Shown here in pieces: positions 52,576 to 64,000 of a stretch of DNA of 64,000 nt; within the stretch, counting starts at the first letter, position 1, and each line of letters opens with the position of its first letter. The DNA lies in NCBI GenBank assembly GCA_004565275.1, contig SDOX01000095.1, positions 129,417-193,416 of the forward strand. The letters are read 5' to 3'. The stretch comes from Nannochloropsis salina CCMP1776. Taxonomy: Eukaryota > Sar > Eustigmatophyceae > Eustigmatales > Monodopsidaceae. The notes beneath the pieces were generated by a model. It saw only the letters and a program-made list of their open reading frames with translations, was not told the origin of the DNA and did no database searches. The position numbers and the translations under genes were made by a program.

Positions 52576-54482
52576 TTACTTGCTGTATTCGAGCTTTCCC
52601 TCAAGCTTTTTGGCATCCATGAGCTTCCGACTGGCCTTCATGAAGTCCTCCTCCAGCACGTAGTCCCGCCCTGCGCGGATCGCGAAGAGGCCTGCTTCTG
52701 TGCACACATTCCGCAAGTCAGCACAGTTGAAGCCGTCTGTGAGCTTGACAATGCTCTCGAAGTCGATGTCACCTCTCTTGGTGATCGGCGCCGCGTGGAT
52801 CTTGAGCACGTCCAGACGGCCGGTCTCGTTCGGCAGTGGGATCTCTATTTTCCGGTCCAGACGCCCGGGTCGAAGGAGGGCGGGGTCGAGGATATCTGGC
52901 CTGTTGGTGGCCATGACCATCTTCACGGCCCCAAGTCCGTCGAAGCCGTCCAATTGGTTCAAAAGCTCCATGAGCGTGCGCTGGATCTCGCGGTCCGCCG
53001 AAGTGCCTGGGGGAGAAGTGGTAAACATAGGGAGAGAATTGGGGTGCAGAGCAATGAGGTAAACTCCTACGACTTTGAGATTAGAAATCGGATGGGTTAG
53101 GGACCCAGGAAAAGCCAAAGAAGAAACGGATGCCCGGACGCCCCCCTCCTGGCGTGCCATCCATTCCCACCTTCCGAAAAGCGCGAGCCCCCGATGGCGT
53201 CCACTTCGTCCATGAAGATCACGCAGGGCTGATGCTCGCGCGCATATCCGAACATTTCCCTAATGACCCGGGCCGACTCCCCAATGTACTTGTCGACAAT
53301 GGCTGACGCCAGGACCTTCAGAAAGGTGGCTTGGATATTGCTGGCCAAAGCACGGGCTAGTAGCGTCTTGCCTGTGCCAGGAGGGCTGGGTCGGGACAGA
53401 GAGGCTGAGCAAAGCAGCGAACATCCTTTCCATGTAAGGTCATTGAGAGACTCGAGGTCACGCGCAATGTAGCACCCAGGTGTCAAGATGCGGGAGGAGG
53501 AGAGTAAGGGCGAAAAGCGCACTCACCCGTAGAGGAGGACGCCTTTGGGGGCCTTTATACCAACCCGGCTGAAAAGCTCGGGATTTGTTAGTGGCAACTC
53601 GATGACTTCGCGAAGCTCTCGGATCTGGTCATTCAAGCCTGTTTGACCATATAAACATGAAAGATCTCAGTACACGATCGTCAGGTCTTCCCCGTTTCAA
53701 CCAAAGGCATCCGTGAGTTCACAATATGTCCGAACGTAGCCCACATAAAGAAAAGATTGAAAAAATGAAGCGATAACTTGCTTAGCTCACCGCCTATAGA
53801 TGAGAAGGAGATCCCTCCTGCGTCGTCGTGGAGCATATGGTAGACGTTCGGATCTACTTCTCGGGGCAACTGGCGCATGATGGTGAGGGTCGTCATATCC
53901 ATGCTTACACGGGTGCCGGCCTTCAGCTTGTTCTTCTCTAGCTTGTTTCGACATCCAACGACGTAACGGGGACCACTGCTGGCCTTGACTATGAAGCGCT
54001 CATCGTCTAGCTGCTTGAGGACGTCGCCTATAATCTGGCCCACGGACTGCAAGGCCTTGAGATCATCTTCCGTCTTGCTGTACTCCTTGCTTAGACCCCG
54101 GACTTGCTCACGCAATTGTTTGACCCTGTACCAATACCGCAGAAAGGAAGAAGGACGAAGCTTTGATGAATCGACTGACTCCTAACAATTTCCGTTGCAC
54201 GAAGCTTCAGTCAACCGTGTTCTTGCCAGTGGATTTCTCTAAATTGCAAATCAACTCGTGCTTTTCAAAACCTGTATAAGACACTTCTGAAAGACAATAT
54301 CGTGCAGTGTCTCTTGCGCTTTACAATGAATCAAGTATGCAACTGATAGCACTTCGCTTCACCCTCTCTCTCCACACCATCCGCCGATTCGTCTTCTTCC
54401 CAGCTTACCGGAGTTCGACTTCCCGGTGCTCACGAAGTTTGGCTCTGTATTGCTCCAGCAACTGACTTCGGTCTACATCCAT
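52576..54482 (-). CDS. RPT4: 26S proteasome regulatory ATPase RPT4 (PSMC6), five exons
   Basis: Exons 54482-54409, 54125-53791, 53638-53527, 53385-53171 and 53006-52576 join to 388 residues, one fewer than human PSMC6. The N-terminal coiled coil ([20 protein letters not shown]) is followed by the OB segment with [18 protein letters not shown], which is diagnostic of RPT4. The AAA domain then has Walker A GPPGTGKT at 174-181, Walker [13 protein letters not shown], the SRH segment [20 protein letters not shown], and ends [15 protein letters not shown]4 is one of six ATPases that unfold substrates at the base of the 19S particle. No C-terminal HbYX motif is present, as expected for this subunit. 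All introns are GT-AG, and intron 3 divides the glycine codon at the start of Walker A. Confidence 0.95.
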
Positions 54483-55137
54483 GATACCTTACTGAGTGAA
54501 TGAATAAAATAGTTAGAAAAGACGATAAGAAGCACGGGCGATCGCCAAGGAAATTGAGGAACACGCTGAAGTCGTCATCGGGCTTCTCACTCTTTTTCCG
54601 ATGAGATAAAATGTTATCATAGCAAGTCCAAATGTGTGCGATGGCTCTCTGATGCTCGAGTGGAAAAGGGATTTGAAACTTTTCTTGCCAAGAAAATGCG
54701 CTGTTTATTGATGTCGCATGGGAGCCGGGCGCCACTCGGGAGAGGGCAGGGAGCGAGCGAGACGGCGGTGGCACAAAACATCACATGCGGCCCGTCATCG
54801 TAATCCTCAGCCCGCGGCGAGGGCAGCTGCGACCTTCTTGAAGCACGCCACATGTCTGAATCAGCTCACAATTGCAAAGTCCAGCCTGCCGAACTGTGCG
54901 TCGCCCATCGGATGACGGCAAGGGGAGTGAACAAAATGATGATGGGCTTTGTACGTCAGTTTGTGACGCCTTGACATGGTGAAGATTTAGTTCGCTGGCT
55001 GACTCAGACGAGGGCAGGTTTAGATTTCTTGTTCCGTCCATGGTGCTGCATGCATAATGCGGTCCCGCACCTCTCCTCATTCCTCAAATTCTAACGTCCT
55101 TCATCACAGTAGCTTCCAGCACCTTACTCGTCTAACA
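54483..55137. other. divergent promoter, RPT4 and catalase
   Basis: About 650 bases. An in-frame ATG for catalase at 55057 would add 27 Ser/His-rich residues to its N terminus. Otherwise nothing is visible. Confidence 0.5.
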
Positions 55138-57538
55138 ATGTCCAGTCGCGACAAGGTTACAGCTCAACTGGAAAATTATGCAGCTTCTCGGTCCGCGGCG
55201 GATGGCGTCGCCACCAGCAGCAGCGGTAATCCCCTTGACTCGGTCACGACGTCTTTGACTGCAGGACCTCGGGGGCCTATCCTGCTTCAGGTAAATACTC
55301 TATGACTAATTGCGGTCAATCTTTTTCGAGGGTGCATTATAATACATGTGCGGAGCACGAAATTGTACGCCTTGTGAGGAGAGTATCTCCGGCCTCTGCT
55401 TCTCTTGACGAAATGTGGTTTTTCTTGTTGCTCAATTATGTCATTTGAGCGGTTGTGCTCTTGAATTTAAGTTTGTTTCGTATTCAGCGTTGCCTAGTTT
55501 TAATCGTGTCTGGTCACTTGAGTGGGTTCAGTCTGCTGCGGGGCACTGGAACTGAAGACTCACCACGTTCTCTATTGAACAGGACTTCAACCTGATAGAC
55601 TCCCTAGCGCACTTTGACCGGGAGCGCATCCCTGAACGCGTCGTCCATGCCAAGGGAGCGGGTGCGCTGGGCTACTTCGAGGTCACAAGTCCATTCATCA
55701 ACTCTATCTGCCGCGCCAAACTCTTTTCGGCCGTAGGGAAGCGCACGCCCGTGGCAGTTCGCTTCTCAACCGTGGGCGGCGAGAGTGGGTCTGCGGATAC
55801 GGCGCGGGACCCTCGCGGTTTTGCGGTCAAGTTCTACACTGAAGAAGGCAACTGGGACCTGGTGGGAAACAACACGCCTATCTTCTTTATCCGCGACCCC
55901 GCGCTCTTCCCGTCGTTCATCCACACCCAGAAGCGGAACCCTGTCACGCATTGCAAGGACCCTGACGCCTTCTGGGACTTCATCTCCCTGCGCCCCGAGA
56001 CCACGCACCAAGTTTCCTTTCTCTTCTCGGACCGAGGCACGCCTGATGGGTACCGCCACATGAACGGGTACGGCAGCCACACCTTCAAGAGCGTGAACGA
56101 CCAGGGCGAGGTAAGAGTCGAGGAGCTCTCTCAACCGGGAAATTGACAGGAGCTATGGGACAGGCATGGCTTGCAGGCATGGCTTGCTCGTCAAGCACTC
56201 CCGTATCTTTCGCTCATGCGCCTCTTTCGTGTCGTGCAGGCCGTCTACGTGAAGTACCACTTCAAGACAGACCAGGGGATCCGCAACCTCCCCGCCGAGG
56301 AGGCCGACCGGCTCGGCGCGAGTGATCCCGACTATGCCATCCGGGATCTGTACAACAGCATCTCCGAGGGCGCCTGTCCCTCCTGGACCCTCTATGTGCA
56401 AGTCATGACCTACGCGCAGGCTCAGGTAGGAGCCCCTGTGGCCCCGGGCGTGCCGGGCCTCGCTCTGTCTTCAGCCACTCATCCAGTCCCCCCTTTTCCC
56501 AGGCGGCGCCCTTCAACCCCTTCGACCTGACCAAGGTTTGGTCACACAAGGAGTTTCCCCTCCAGGAGGTAGGCCGCATGGTCCTTAACCGCAACCCCGC
56601 CAACTACTTCGCCGAGGTGGAGCAGCTGGCCTTCGCACCCTCCCACATGGTGCCCGGTATCGAGCCCTCCCCAGACAAGATGCTTCAGGTGTGGTTACTG
56701 ACTTGCTTTTTCGCGTTGAATGAGCTCGATGATGGAGACCGTGGGGGACGGGGGTCGCGGTGTCTGTCATGTGCTTGCCTCACCCCTTTTCCTCCGCCGC
56801 CTCATCCCCCTTTTCCCCTCAGGGTCGGCTCTTCTCCTACGCAGACACGCACCGGCACCGCCTCGGTACCAATTACCAGCAGATCCCCATCAACCGTCCC
56901 TTCAACGCCCGCGTGCGCCACTACCAGCGCGACGGGCCCATGTGCGTGGACGGCAACCAGACCGGGGCGCCCAACTACTTCCCCAATTCCTTCTCCGGCC
57001 CCGCCGAGGACGCGAGCCAGGCCCTCCACCGCGACGTGAGTGCCTCCCTGACCTCTCCCTCTCCATGAGCCCACCAAGCTCCGACAAGACCCCCCTTAGT
57101 CCAGACCGAGCGTCCATAAGCCCTCACCCAAGCCGCCAACCTCCCCTTTTCACGGCTCGCTCCCTCTTCCTCTCTTTTCGCTTCTCCCTTCAGGTCGGCG
57201 TTGGGGACGTGGCCCGGTACAACACAGCGGACGACGACAACTTCACACAGGCGGGCTGCTTTTACCGGGAGGTGCTGGACGAGGGCGCGCGCGACAGGCT
57301 GACGAGCAACATAGCCGGGCACCTGGTGGCGGCACAGGATTTCATTCAAAAACGTGCCGTCGCCAACTTTGCGGCCGCAGACCGAGACTACGGGGCCCGC
57401 ATCGCGAGGAAGATGGATGCGCTCAAGAAAAAGCAGCATGGAAAGAGGGGGGGGGGCGGAGTGGCGAGGGCGGCCCCCTTGAACCCTCCACGAGCGGTAC
57501 CAGGGCCTGTCTACGCCAAGGGCGCGGGCTCTTTGTAA
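55138..57538 (+). CDS. CAT: monofunctional heme catalase, six exons
   Basis: Exons 55138-55290, 55583-56110, 56240-56425, 56503-56688, 56823-57035 and 57194-57538 all meet in phase 0 and give 536 residues. The enzyme splits hydrogen peroxide to water and oxygen. The distal His73 is in [17 protein letters not shown] and the distal Asn is in [14 protein letters not shown]. The proximal heme Tyr357 is in [37 protein letters not shown] crosses intron 2 and matches the clan of small-subunit clade 3 type catalases. The C terminus adds about 40 residues rich in Gly, Arg and Pro, ending GAGSL. This is not a standard peroxisomal SKL signal. The last two residues (SL) could be a weak one, so location is open. 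The alternative ATG at 55057 would add an Arg/Ser/His-rich leader, which could suit mitochondrial import. Confidence 0.96.
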
Positions 57539-58402
57539 AGCAAGTTGAAGGATCAAGAAGGTGCGTCTGAGATTCCGTGCCCGGGGTAATGGAGTTTTGA
57601 TGTGATGTCGGCGGCGCAAGCAAGCCGAGAACCCGCCCATAGATGCATCACGTCGTGCTTGTTTTGATTCTGGGAAAGTGGAAGAAATATGGTTACAGTT
57701 ACAGCTGAATGATCAGAGTTTACGAAGGAGTGGAGTACGGTGAAAATGTGTCCTTTCCTGAGGCGATGGGACGAGGTTGTTGAGAGGAGTGAGGGTGCAA
57801 TTCTCGGCACTGCGACACTGCCCTGTAATTCTCTGGCTCTTCAGGCCTCCGAGTAGGTCTCGCTTCATCTGTAAGAGTTCTCGAGCTTATAGGAAAAGAA
57901 GTGATGAAAAGGAAGTGTGATGGAAGGGCTGGGAATGTCATGAAAGAGTGTGGGGCGCAGGAAATTGCAGAGAACGATGATATTAAAGAAATGTGAAGTC
58001 GATCCTCGTTATTTTCGAGCTGTCATCTGAGACTGTTTTCGTTATTCCGTGACAGTGGTAAACCTGAGAGGTTGCTTCTTTATTTCCAGAGACGCCCCCT
58101 CATTTCGCCGGCTCCAGCGAACATGTCTCAACCTTTCCACCAAGTCAATGCTCCGCTCAGGAAGCTGCATGATGCGCGTTTGGTCTTACTTCGCCTCGTA
58201 CGTGCCTGCTGTGTACTACTACAAGAGGTGATATACACAAAACGCACATGTCACTTCCATGTGTCTGCCTACCCGCATGTACAAGATACTGCTCGCCCGA
58301 TTTTTCCTCGGCCACCTTACTTTTCGCCTACGCTGACGTTTCAGGTTGATTGTCTCCTCGAAATGCCTCCACAAGCGTTGCGTCAAGCGTCCATTCCTCG
58401 AC
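57539..58402. other. convergent spacer
   Basis: About 0.86 kb between catalase (plus) and a small minus-strand gene. No domain-bearing frame is present. Confidence 0.5.
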
Positions 58403-58747
58403 TTAAATCTTAGCTCTCGGCGTAAATTCCTTGTTGCCTTCGGCACCATCTTCGTCACCTAGACCATAGAGATCCCGCAGGAACTCTTCACGCTCCGCAT
58501 CATTCATAATAGCTCGTCGTTTCTCTCTTTTAACCTTCAAATGTGATTGTACTGTGGCGCCTACTAGTGGAAGACCCACGAAAACTAACAACAGAGAAAT
58601 TCCCCAACCAGCTTGCCACAAGTGCTGAGCTTTGGCCCCTTTGTACTGACGCCGGTACCAGGGGACAGCCTCTTGCTGTGTCGTCTTCCTTGCGGTGACA
58701 TTCAGTGGAAGCGCAATTGTTTTCATCAGCAACAGAGTGCGACGCAT
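58403..58747 (-). CDS. small single-helix membrane protein, possibly mitochondrial
   Basis: A 114-residue product from ATG 58747. The first 30 residues (MRRTLLLMKTIALPLNVTAR) are basic and hydrophobic, as in a mitochondrial presequence. One transmembrane helix follows (GWGISLLLVFVGLPLVGATV), flanked by the aromatic-basic stretch VPWYRRQYKGAKAQHLWQAG and by a Lys/Arg cluster, KVKREKRR. The C terminus is acidic. The size and layout resemble accessory subunits of respiratory complexes or assembly factors, but I cannot assign it. The frame is open a few codons further upstream without an ATG, so a 5' exon is possible. Codon use is intermediate. Confidence 0.55.
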   Translation of the reverse strand: MRRTLLLMKTIALPLNVTARKTTQQEAVPWYRRQYKGAKAQHLWQAGWGISLLLVFVGLPLVGATVQSHLKVKREKRRAIMNDAEREEFLRDLYGLGDEDGAEGNKEFTPRAKI

Positions 58748-59328
58748 TATTCGCGACAGATGACAGGGCAAATAAAATGGAAAATTCCCTTTGTTCCGAG
58801 CGTTTGCTGTCAGTCTTCGGGCAAGACACCTGACCTGGCGAAATGGGAATTACCATTGGTGTTGCGAGGAGGATATGAAGAATGAATGAGTTGGGGACAT
58901 TAAACTGGAACGCACTCTTTGGACGGCACCTTGATTGCCTTTGCCACCAGATCAAAGTTCTCAAAAAAGTAGAACTGGCACAAACTCCGTGTCGGGTGCC
59001 TGTGGTGCGTCGAGACGGGGGAGGAGTAGTAGGGCTGCCGCACGCAAGGGAGGCATGTTCGCTGCTTTCTGCATTGTGTATGACGGGCTCGTCCGGCGTA
59101 GAGCTCCCTTCACAAGGTTACGTTCATGCGCAAGCGGGCACAAGATTTTAGGTTTCTCGATCTTGGTGCCGATGTAAGCACTCACATCGTTTTTAAAAAA
59201 TATAAGGCTGTCGGACACACTCAAACAATTTTGTCTTCCCTTTGCTTGAAAGTCGTCCCCCGGCTGTTCAAACCTCGCAATATCACACGCTAATTATCAA
59301 TTACACCTAATACCATGCCAGGGATTTG
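58748..59328. other. divergent spacer
   Basis: About 580 bases with several overlapping 80-90 codon frames on both strands. None has a domain. It probably holds the promoters of the small membrane protein and the b561 gene. Confidence 0.45.
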
Positions 59329-59610
59329 ATGATTGTGTCAAACATCTACAATCGCTTAAAGAGCCTTGTTCGGGACAGTCATTGCATCCCTGAGACGCCA
59401 GATGGAAGTGGCGGCGGTTTACTTGTCGAGGACGACGACAATTATCGACAGAGGCCCTTTGTGAAAACACTTGACAACGGTACAGTATACGTTTTTAACA
59501 GGCATGTGAACACTGAAATTGTGGGTGTAGCCATATTCGCAAAGAATCTTTCGATCTCGGGTAGAAAATTATTACGAGATAAACAAGCGTGGGGACATTC
59601 GAGTCTATGA
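59329..59610 (+). CDS. possible 5' exon of the cytochrome b561 gene, or a separate small frame
   Basis: A frame from ATG 59329 reads MIVSNIYNRLKSLVRDSHCI, later RQRPFVKTLDNGTVYVFNRH. It is protein-like (strand-forming, with an acidic loop VEDDDN) and lies just upstream of b561 exons that need an N-terminal exon in phase 2. I tested donors at about 59525, 59527 and 59561 and none gives the required phase, so the connection is open. No domain is recognised. Confidence 0.35.
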   Translation: MIVSNIYNRLKSLVRDSHCIPETPDGSGGGLLVEDDDNYRQRPFVKTLDNGTVYVFNRHVNTEIVGVAIFAKNLSISGRKLLRDKQAWGHSSL

Positions 59611-59668
59611 TGCAAGCACCGTAAAATTGCGTATATGTCTCCATTCTTGCTGTTTGTTCCTTGTATAG

Positions 59669-60845
59669 AACCATACCCCGGCTGATTTATCCGCTCTTCA
59701 CCATTTTTACTGACGCAGTGACTGAATTACGTCGAAATTTTGTTGCCCGACTTAAAATTCTCGACCCGCTGGTTGAGTCGAACCTGATTATCCATCTTTT
59801 CGCCATCTCCCTCCTTCTATGGATCTGGGGTATTTCGCTGGCTCGCGCCCATACTCTTACCTTGTTTTCCTTCCATCCAGTCTTCATGTCAATGGGATGT
59901 GTTCTATTTATGACCGAAGGCATTCTGGTAAGAGAAACCCAAGATGTTAAAATTAATAGAAATTTTCGACCACCGAGCAGGAAATACATTTTCGTGAAAT
60001 TGACGGAACAATCACTCAAGAGTATGTTTGTGTGCTCATGGCCCCTTTTAAAAATATTTTTAGGCCTATCGCAACCACGCATGCTTTCAATTTCTCTCAC
60101 CAATTATGCGAAATTCTGCTCGCGTGAAGCTGCAAAATATTCACCGTGGATTTCACATTTTAGCAGCCGTTTGCGTGGTTTTGGGCATGGCATTTATTTT
60201 CAGCAACAAAGGTAAGAATATCCCTTTTTTAAATGGTTTGTTTGACATGAGAGCGAGTATGTAACTAATTTTCGATGTCTCTGCATCTTTTCTTTCATGA
60301 AACAACTTCTCACTTCCCTCATTACTTATCCATGTCCGGAATTTGTTCGTTCGCTAGTCAAGAAGCACCGCACAATATTGCCCACGTCTATTCACGCCGC
60401 CCTTGGCTTCCTTGTCTGCGCACTTATGGTCTTACAAATGATTGCGGGTCTAGAAAAGCTGGATGCCCAACGCTCTGGAGTTATTGGGGGAATTGGACGA
60501 GATGGGGGAGGAGTCCTGCATCGATGGCATGGAAAAGCAGGTCTCATACTGTATGATGTGGCTATGGCGACAGTGGCAACAGGAGTCGTTAAGAGTCTTG
60601 GTTTCGGATTAATGACCTTTTTTATGGTGCTTCATGTTTGCTTGGTCTGGTTCATGGTGCATCTGCAAATGGGAAGCAGACCTTTCAGACCGACTGAAGA
60701 AGGAGGTTTAACTGATAGAGAATTGATAGAATTACGGAGGGAGGGAGGATGTGATAGGGGTGATGAGAAAGGCGAGAAAGGGAGAGGATCGAACAGTAAT
60801 TTTGTGCCAAGAAAAGATAGCGGGGATTTCACGGAGCCAATATAA
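59669..60845 (+). CDS. cytochrome b561-domain membrane protein, at least three exons, 5' end unresolved
   Basis: Exons 59669-59927, 60064-60211 and 60358-60845 join in phase to about 298 residues. The b561 core is visible. HPVFMSMGCVLFMTEGIL is followed by AYRNH, IHRGFHILAAVCVVLGMAFI carries heme His, and SIHAALGFLVCALMVLQMIA follows. HRWHGKAGLILYDVAMATVA then carries the later His, giving the His pattern for two b hemes. Six helices are expected if the N-terminal one (LIIHLFAISLLLWIWGISLA) is counted. Such proteins move electrons across endomembranes, often using ascorbate or related donors, or act in iron reduction. The C-terminal tail is polar and charged. The first exon begins after an acceptor at 59666-59668 and lacks an ATG in frame, so at least one 5' exon is missing from the model. 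Confidence 0.82.
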
Positions 60846-63013
60846 TCTGAGGAGAAATCAAATTTATGAGTATTCGCTACGAGACGTAAAAGAGACACAA
60901 TCATATTTATTGTACCACGAGGTAGATCCATCCTGCTGGAATTAAGTCTAATCGTTAGCATAGATATTGCCTTCTAAATCGTTCAGATACATTTTTATGC
61001 TGATTTGACGATGAGGTCTGCATCTGCTAAGTGAATGAAATAGGTCAATTGACTTCGTGATAATGTGATATTATAAGCCATTTGCTTTGTACCCATGAAC
61101 GTCTTACTCTGTTGTCACATTTTGCACACTGCCTTTTTATTTCTTTGCTAGCTCCATTGAACAATTATGACGCCTTAAGGCTCCAACACGCTATAATCTT
61201 GCACTATGATACAAGAAAATACAAACAGCTAATACATTCTTTTCAGAATTCTCATTGCTTTGGATTTTAGCAGATCATATGAAAATGAAGAACAGAATTT
61301 TGAAAAAGATTGGGTACGTTGGTCTCTTTGAATCTGTGTTGTTCGAAGCATACAGAGTTGTTTTAAACTGCTTAATAATAAAGTTTTATGCATAGGCTTA
61401 ATCAAGATTTCGATAACTATATTTTTCTGTTTTAAGATAATAGACTCCAACACTCTTAGTGAATACACATGTTTCCCCTACCATTCACGAAGGCATTCAA
61501 CAATTCGATTCTTAAAAGCATACAGTAGTGCCAATAACCATTAAGCTCTTCTAACCTTTGATCTTTGCTTTTCCAATTCGAAATGGAAACGTTAAAAAAG
61601 TTCCGCTGTTCTCCAGAGTATCTGCACTCATTCTAGATGGCCATTTTATCTACACTACTTGAAAAAATAGGATAAATATCATAATGTTTTTTAAAATGTA
61701 CATGCCAGAGATTTACGTTAAAAACGGCATGGATTTAGTGCTCTACCAGGAAGGCAGAGGTCAAATAGTTTTGAGAGTTAATCTGTATTCACAGTGTGAA
61801 CAACATTTCAAAAGGTGAAAAGCAACTGTGCCAAAACTGGCGTCGAGATAACTTAATCAGTACCTTCCACCACATTTGGGAACAACCCATTCAAGACGGA
61901 GTTTGTAATGATCGGATGACGGCAGGTATAAGATCAGTATTGTCTTGCTACACTTTACAAAAAATCTGCCTTTTAAGGCTCGGAATAGGACTCCAAATGA
62001 GAGGTGAACGCGTTTTGACGGAACTGTAAAATACAGTTCTCCCTTCCGAGATACGAGATATAGTCTTTCGTCCCGAATTGAGAAAGGCTTCCAGAACTAC
62101 GAGTGCTCATTTCCCAGGTAAATGCCGCATTTCCACTTTTCACCTCATCAGGCTTCTCTTGAAAAGATGCTTCTTGATGACACTGTCATGTGTAAGTCTG
62201 CCTCGGACATATAATATCCGTGAATTGCAGACAACTGGGCAACAATTTACTCAATCTTGCCATGCTTTAACAATCTGTTACACGAGAGAGAGAGATGACA
62301 GCACACGAAGAATAGAGTAGCAGCAAAATCAAGGTCTCTAGTTCTCTTTTCAGTGAAAACAAGGAGACACTGCGATACCTTCGACAACTAAGAAAAATGA
62401 AACCTAGTAAATATTTTAACTGTTGACCTTTGCATGAAGCAAGCAATTACAGCAATATACAAAACTATCGCGCTAAGGAAGCTGTATAGTAAAGTCTAAA
62501 TTCAAACGTGCTTTCAACATCCCGCCGCGATTTTGTTAATTGCGAGAGGTTAGCTTCTAAGGCGTCAAAGCCGATAAGCTGTCAAATTCAGACTTTAGAA
62601 CTGTACTTGATGCTTTTCGAGGAGACTTTGAATTTAATTTGAATTCAAGAAAATACGAGAAATACTTTAGTGATACTTTTTTAAATAGGATCACAGGAGG
62701 GTGCACTTAGCAGCCGTCGATGCGTCAAAACGTAGAGAAAAATAGAGATGTTAAATATGGAGATGTTCAGTGAGTGGTACGAAGCTCTTTGCTACATATT
62801 GAAGCAGGGTGATATTTCATCGAAAGTATCGACAAAACAAATTGGATCATTGAAAAAAAAAGGCGAAAGAAACGGTGACCACCAAGTCAACGGCTGAGTT
62901 CAACTTGAGGATATTAGGTGGCGAACAGAGGGCGGCGTAAGCGACCATAGGCATGTCGATGAAGGCTTGTATAGTTATAAGCTCTCATCGACCTTCAACC
63001 AATCTGCTAGTAA
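60846..63013. other. AT-rich gene-free region
   Basis: About 2.2 kb, the longest gene-free and most AT-rich stretch in the window. Frames up to 80 codons occur (for example 61796-62029 and 62078-62320) without any domain, signal peptide or splice pattern. I saw no repeat ends, tRNA or other RNA signature. It should include the promoter of the oxidoreductase gene at its right end. Confidence 0.5.
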
Positions 63014-64000
63014 ATGCTGATGGCCAGCTTCTTATCGGGCATATTTACCGCGGGGCTCGCAGCGTTTCGGGGTGGTTCTGATGCAATGCAAACGAGTACT
63101 AGCACCAAAGCAGAACAAATGGGGGGGGAAGCTGCCATTCTAAACTCGAATGACGGCGACATCCTACGCAAATGCTGGAGACTGGAGCAAGCTGGAAGAA
63201 TTTCGGAGCTCTGTCGAGTGGAAGAGCCATTGCCCGCCCCTGGCGCAGGGGAGGTCCGCGTCAAGGTATGCTGAGAAATGAGACCTCGCCGTCTCTCGCA
63301 TAGACCGTAACATAACATTTTACTGATAAATTAAAGCATTCGTTGTAACTTCCGCATAAGGTTAAGGCTATCGGACTCAACATGGCGGACATTTTCGCGA
63401 TACTCGGTAGGTTGGCGGTTAGGAGTTTTTCTTGCATGCACCTTTGGATTTGAATATGGAGTTCTAATATTGAAAAGTAGTAAGATATCTCCTATCCTAT
63501 TGCTGAAGGGCTGTATGGCGCCACGCCGCAGGGGTCCTTCATCCCAGGTCTTGAATACAGCGGCGTCGTGGACGCCCTAGGCCCTCCAGACACAACCTCC
63601 TCCCCCTTCCCTTCCTCCACCATCAAGGCGGGGGACCCTGTTTACGGCTTCACGCGCTTCGGCGCCTACGCCTCTCACCTGAATGTCCCCCTCACCTACG
63701 TGCGGCCCCTGCCCTCGTCCTTCTCGTTCGCGCAAGGCGCCGCCTTCGTCGTCCAGGGCCTGACTGCCTGGCACGCTATGATCGAGTTGGGAAATCTGAA
63801 GAAGGGGCAGACGGTGCTGGTGCACTCAGCCGCGGGGGGCGTGGGCTGCTTCGCTCTTGAGATCTGCGCAAAGTTCCAGGCATTTCCCATCGCCACCATC
63901 GGCTCCGAGACCAAACGGGCGTTTCTGCTGTCAAGATTTGGCCTGAATGAGGGTCAGATAGTGGTCAGGGAGAAGGAGGACAGGAAGTTTGCCCGGCAAT
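63014..64000 (+). CDS. MDR-family quinone oxidoreductase / zinc-type alcohol dehydrogenase-like, cut by window end
   Basis: Exons 63014-63265 and 63361-63406 and a third exon from 63509 beyond 64000 join in phase. The first exon ends GAGEVRVK and the second begins VKAIGLNMADIFAILG, together forming the GroES-like start of MDR enzymes. Exon 3 has GSFIPGLEYSGVV, then a Pro/Ser insert, and AGDPVYGFTRFGAYASHLNV. The catalytic-domain entry AAFVVQGLTAWHAMIELGNL and the Rossmann nucleotide motif VLVHSAAGGVGCFALEICAK follow. These enzymes reduce quinones or enones with NAD(P)H and often lack zinc. The usual zinc Cys is not evident here, so the zeta-crystallin/VAT-1 type is likely. The N-terminal 50 residues are Ser/Gly/Thr-rich with a hydrophobic start, perhaps a targeting peptide. 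About half of the protein is beyond the window. Confidence 0.9.

Noticed and set aside
54905-61925. 14-base match (ATCGGATGACGGCA) between 54.9 kb and 61.9 kb
   Set aside because: The match is short and the flanks differ completely, so chance is sufficient.

Overview
This is a nuclear contig of a photosynthetic stramenopile. The best match is a eustigmatophyte alga of the Nannochloropsis/Microchloropsis type. The main evidence is a front-end fatty acid desaturase (44637-46241) with an N-terminal cytochrome b5 domain, which I recognise as the Nannochloropsis delta-6 desaturase. Supporting evidence is three proteins that begin with a signal peptide followed by an A-F or S-F motif, the bipartite plastid import signal of algae with secondary plastids. 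Coding sequence is GC-rich, spacers are AT-rich, introns are short GT-AG introns, and genes lie on both strands. The assignment rests on recall of protein families, not on a search.

Layout. 1-8 kb: a 100-base assembly gap, a SPRY-domain protein cut by it, a SHAQKYF-type MYB regulator and a four-exon mitochondrial carrier. 8-20.9 kb: a plastid RNase II/R exonuclease, a plastid-type ATP/ADP translocase, ribosomal protein S23 in five exons, a half-length MFS transporter and a GH5 glycoside hydrolase. 20.9-33 kb: a ZNF598/Hel2-like ubiquitin ligase, an EngB GTPase, plastid LepA, a plastid DUF1499 protein, propionyl-CoA carboxylase beta and a DnaJ co-chaperone. 33-46 kb: a BAR-like/PH protein, a small secreted-protein candidate, CDC14 phosphatase, glutamine-dependent NAD synthetase and the desaturase. 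46-64 kb: an NTF2-like protein, a PH-domain protein, an unknown gene, proteasome ATPase RPT4, catalase, a one-helix membrane protein, a cytochrome b561 protein, 2.2 kb of AT-rich spacer and the start of an MDR quinone oxidoreductase that runs off the window.

The genes do not form a pathway cluster. Several serve translation and its quality control: LepA, EngB and RNase R for organelles, and S23, the Hel2-like ligase, RPT4 and DnaJ in the cytosol. Others serve lipid or propionate metabolism. Many neighbours are divergent and share 0.3-1.3 kb upstream regions, and others are convergent with short spacers. I see no transposon, virus-like element, CRISPR array or tRNA gene that I can support.

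I rebuilt exons by hand for the carrier, S23, GH5, CDC14, NAD synthetase, desaturase, PH protein, RPT4, catalase and oxidoreductase. In each case the exon phases add up and the joined protein has a sensible family length. Two otherwise sound genes (RNase R and EngB) change frame at long G runs, most simply explained by homopolymer length errors in the assembly. I found no convincing undescribed system. The most useful second looks are the G-run frame changes, the half-length transporter, the altered RNase active site, the E2F-like sites and the unknown gene at 50.8-52.2 kb.
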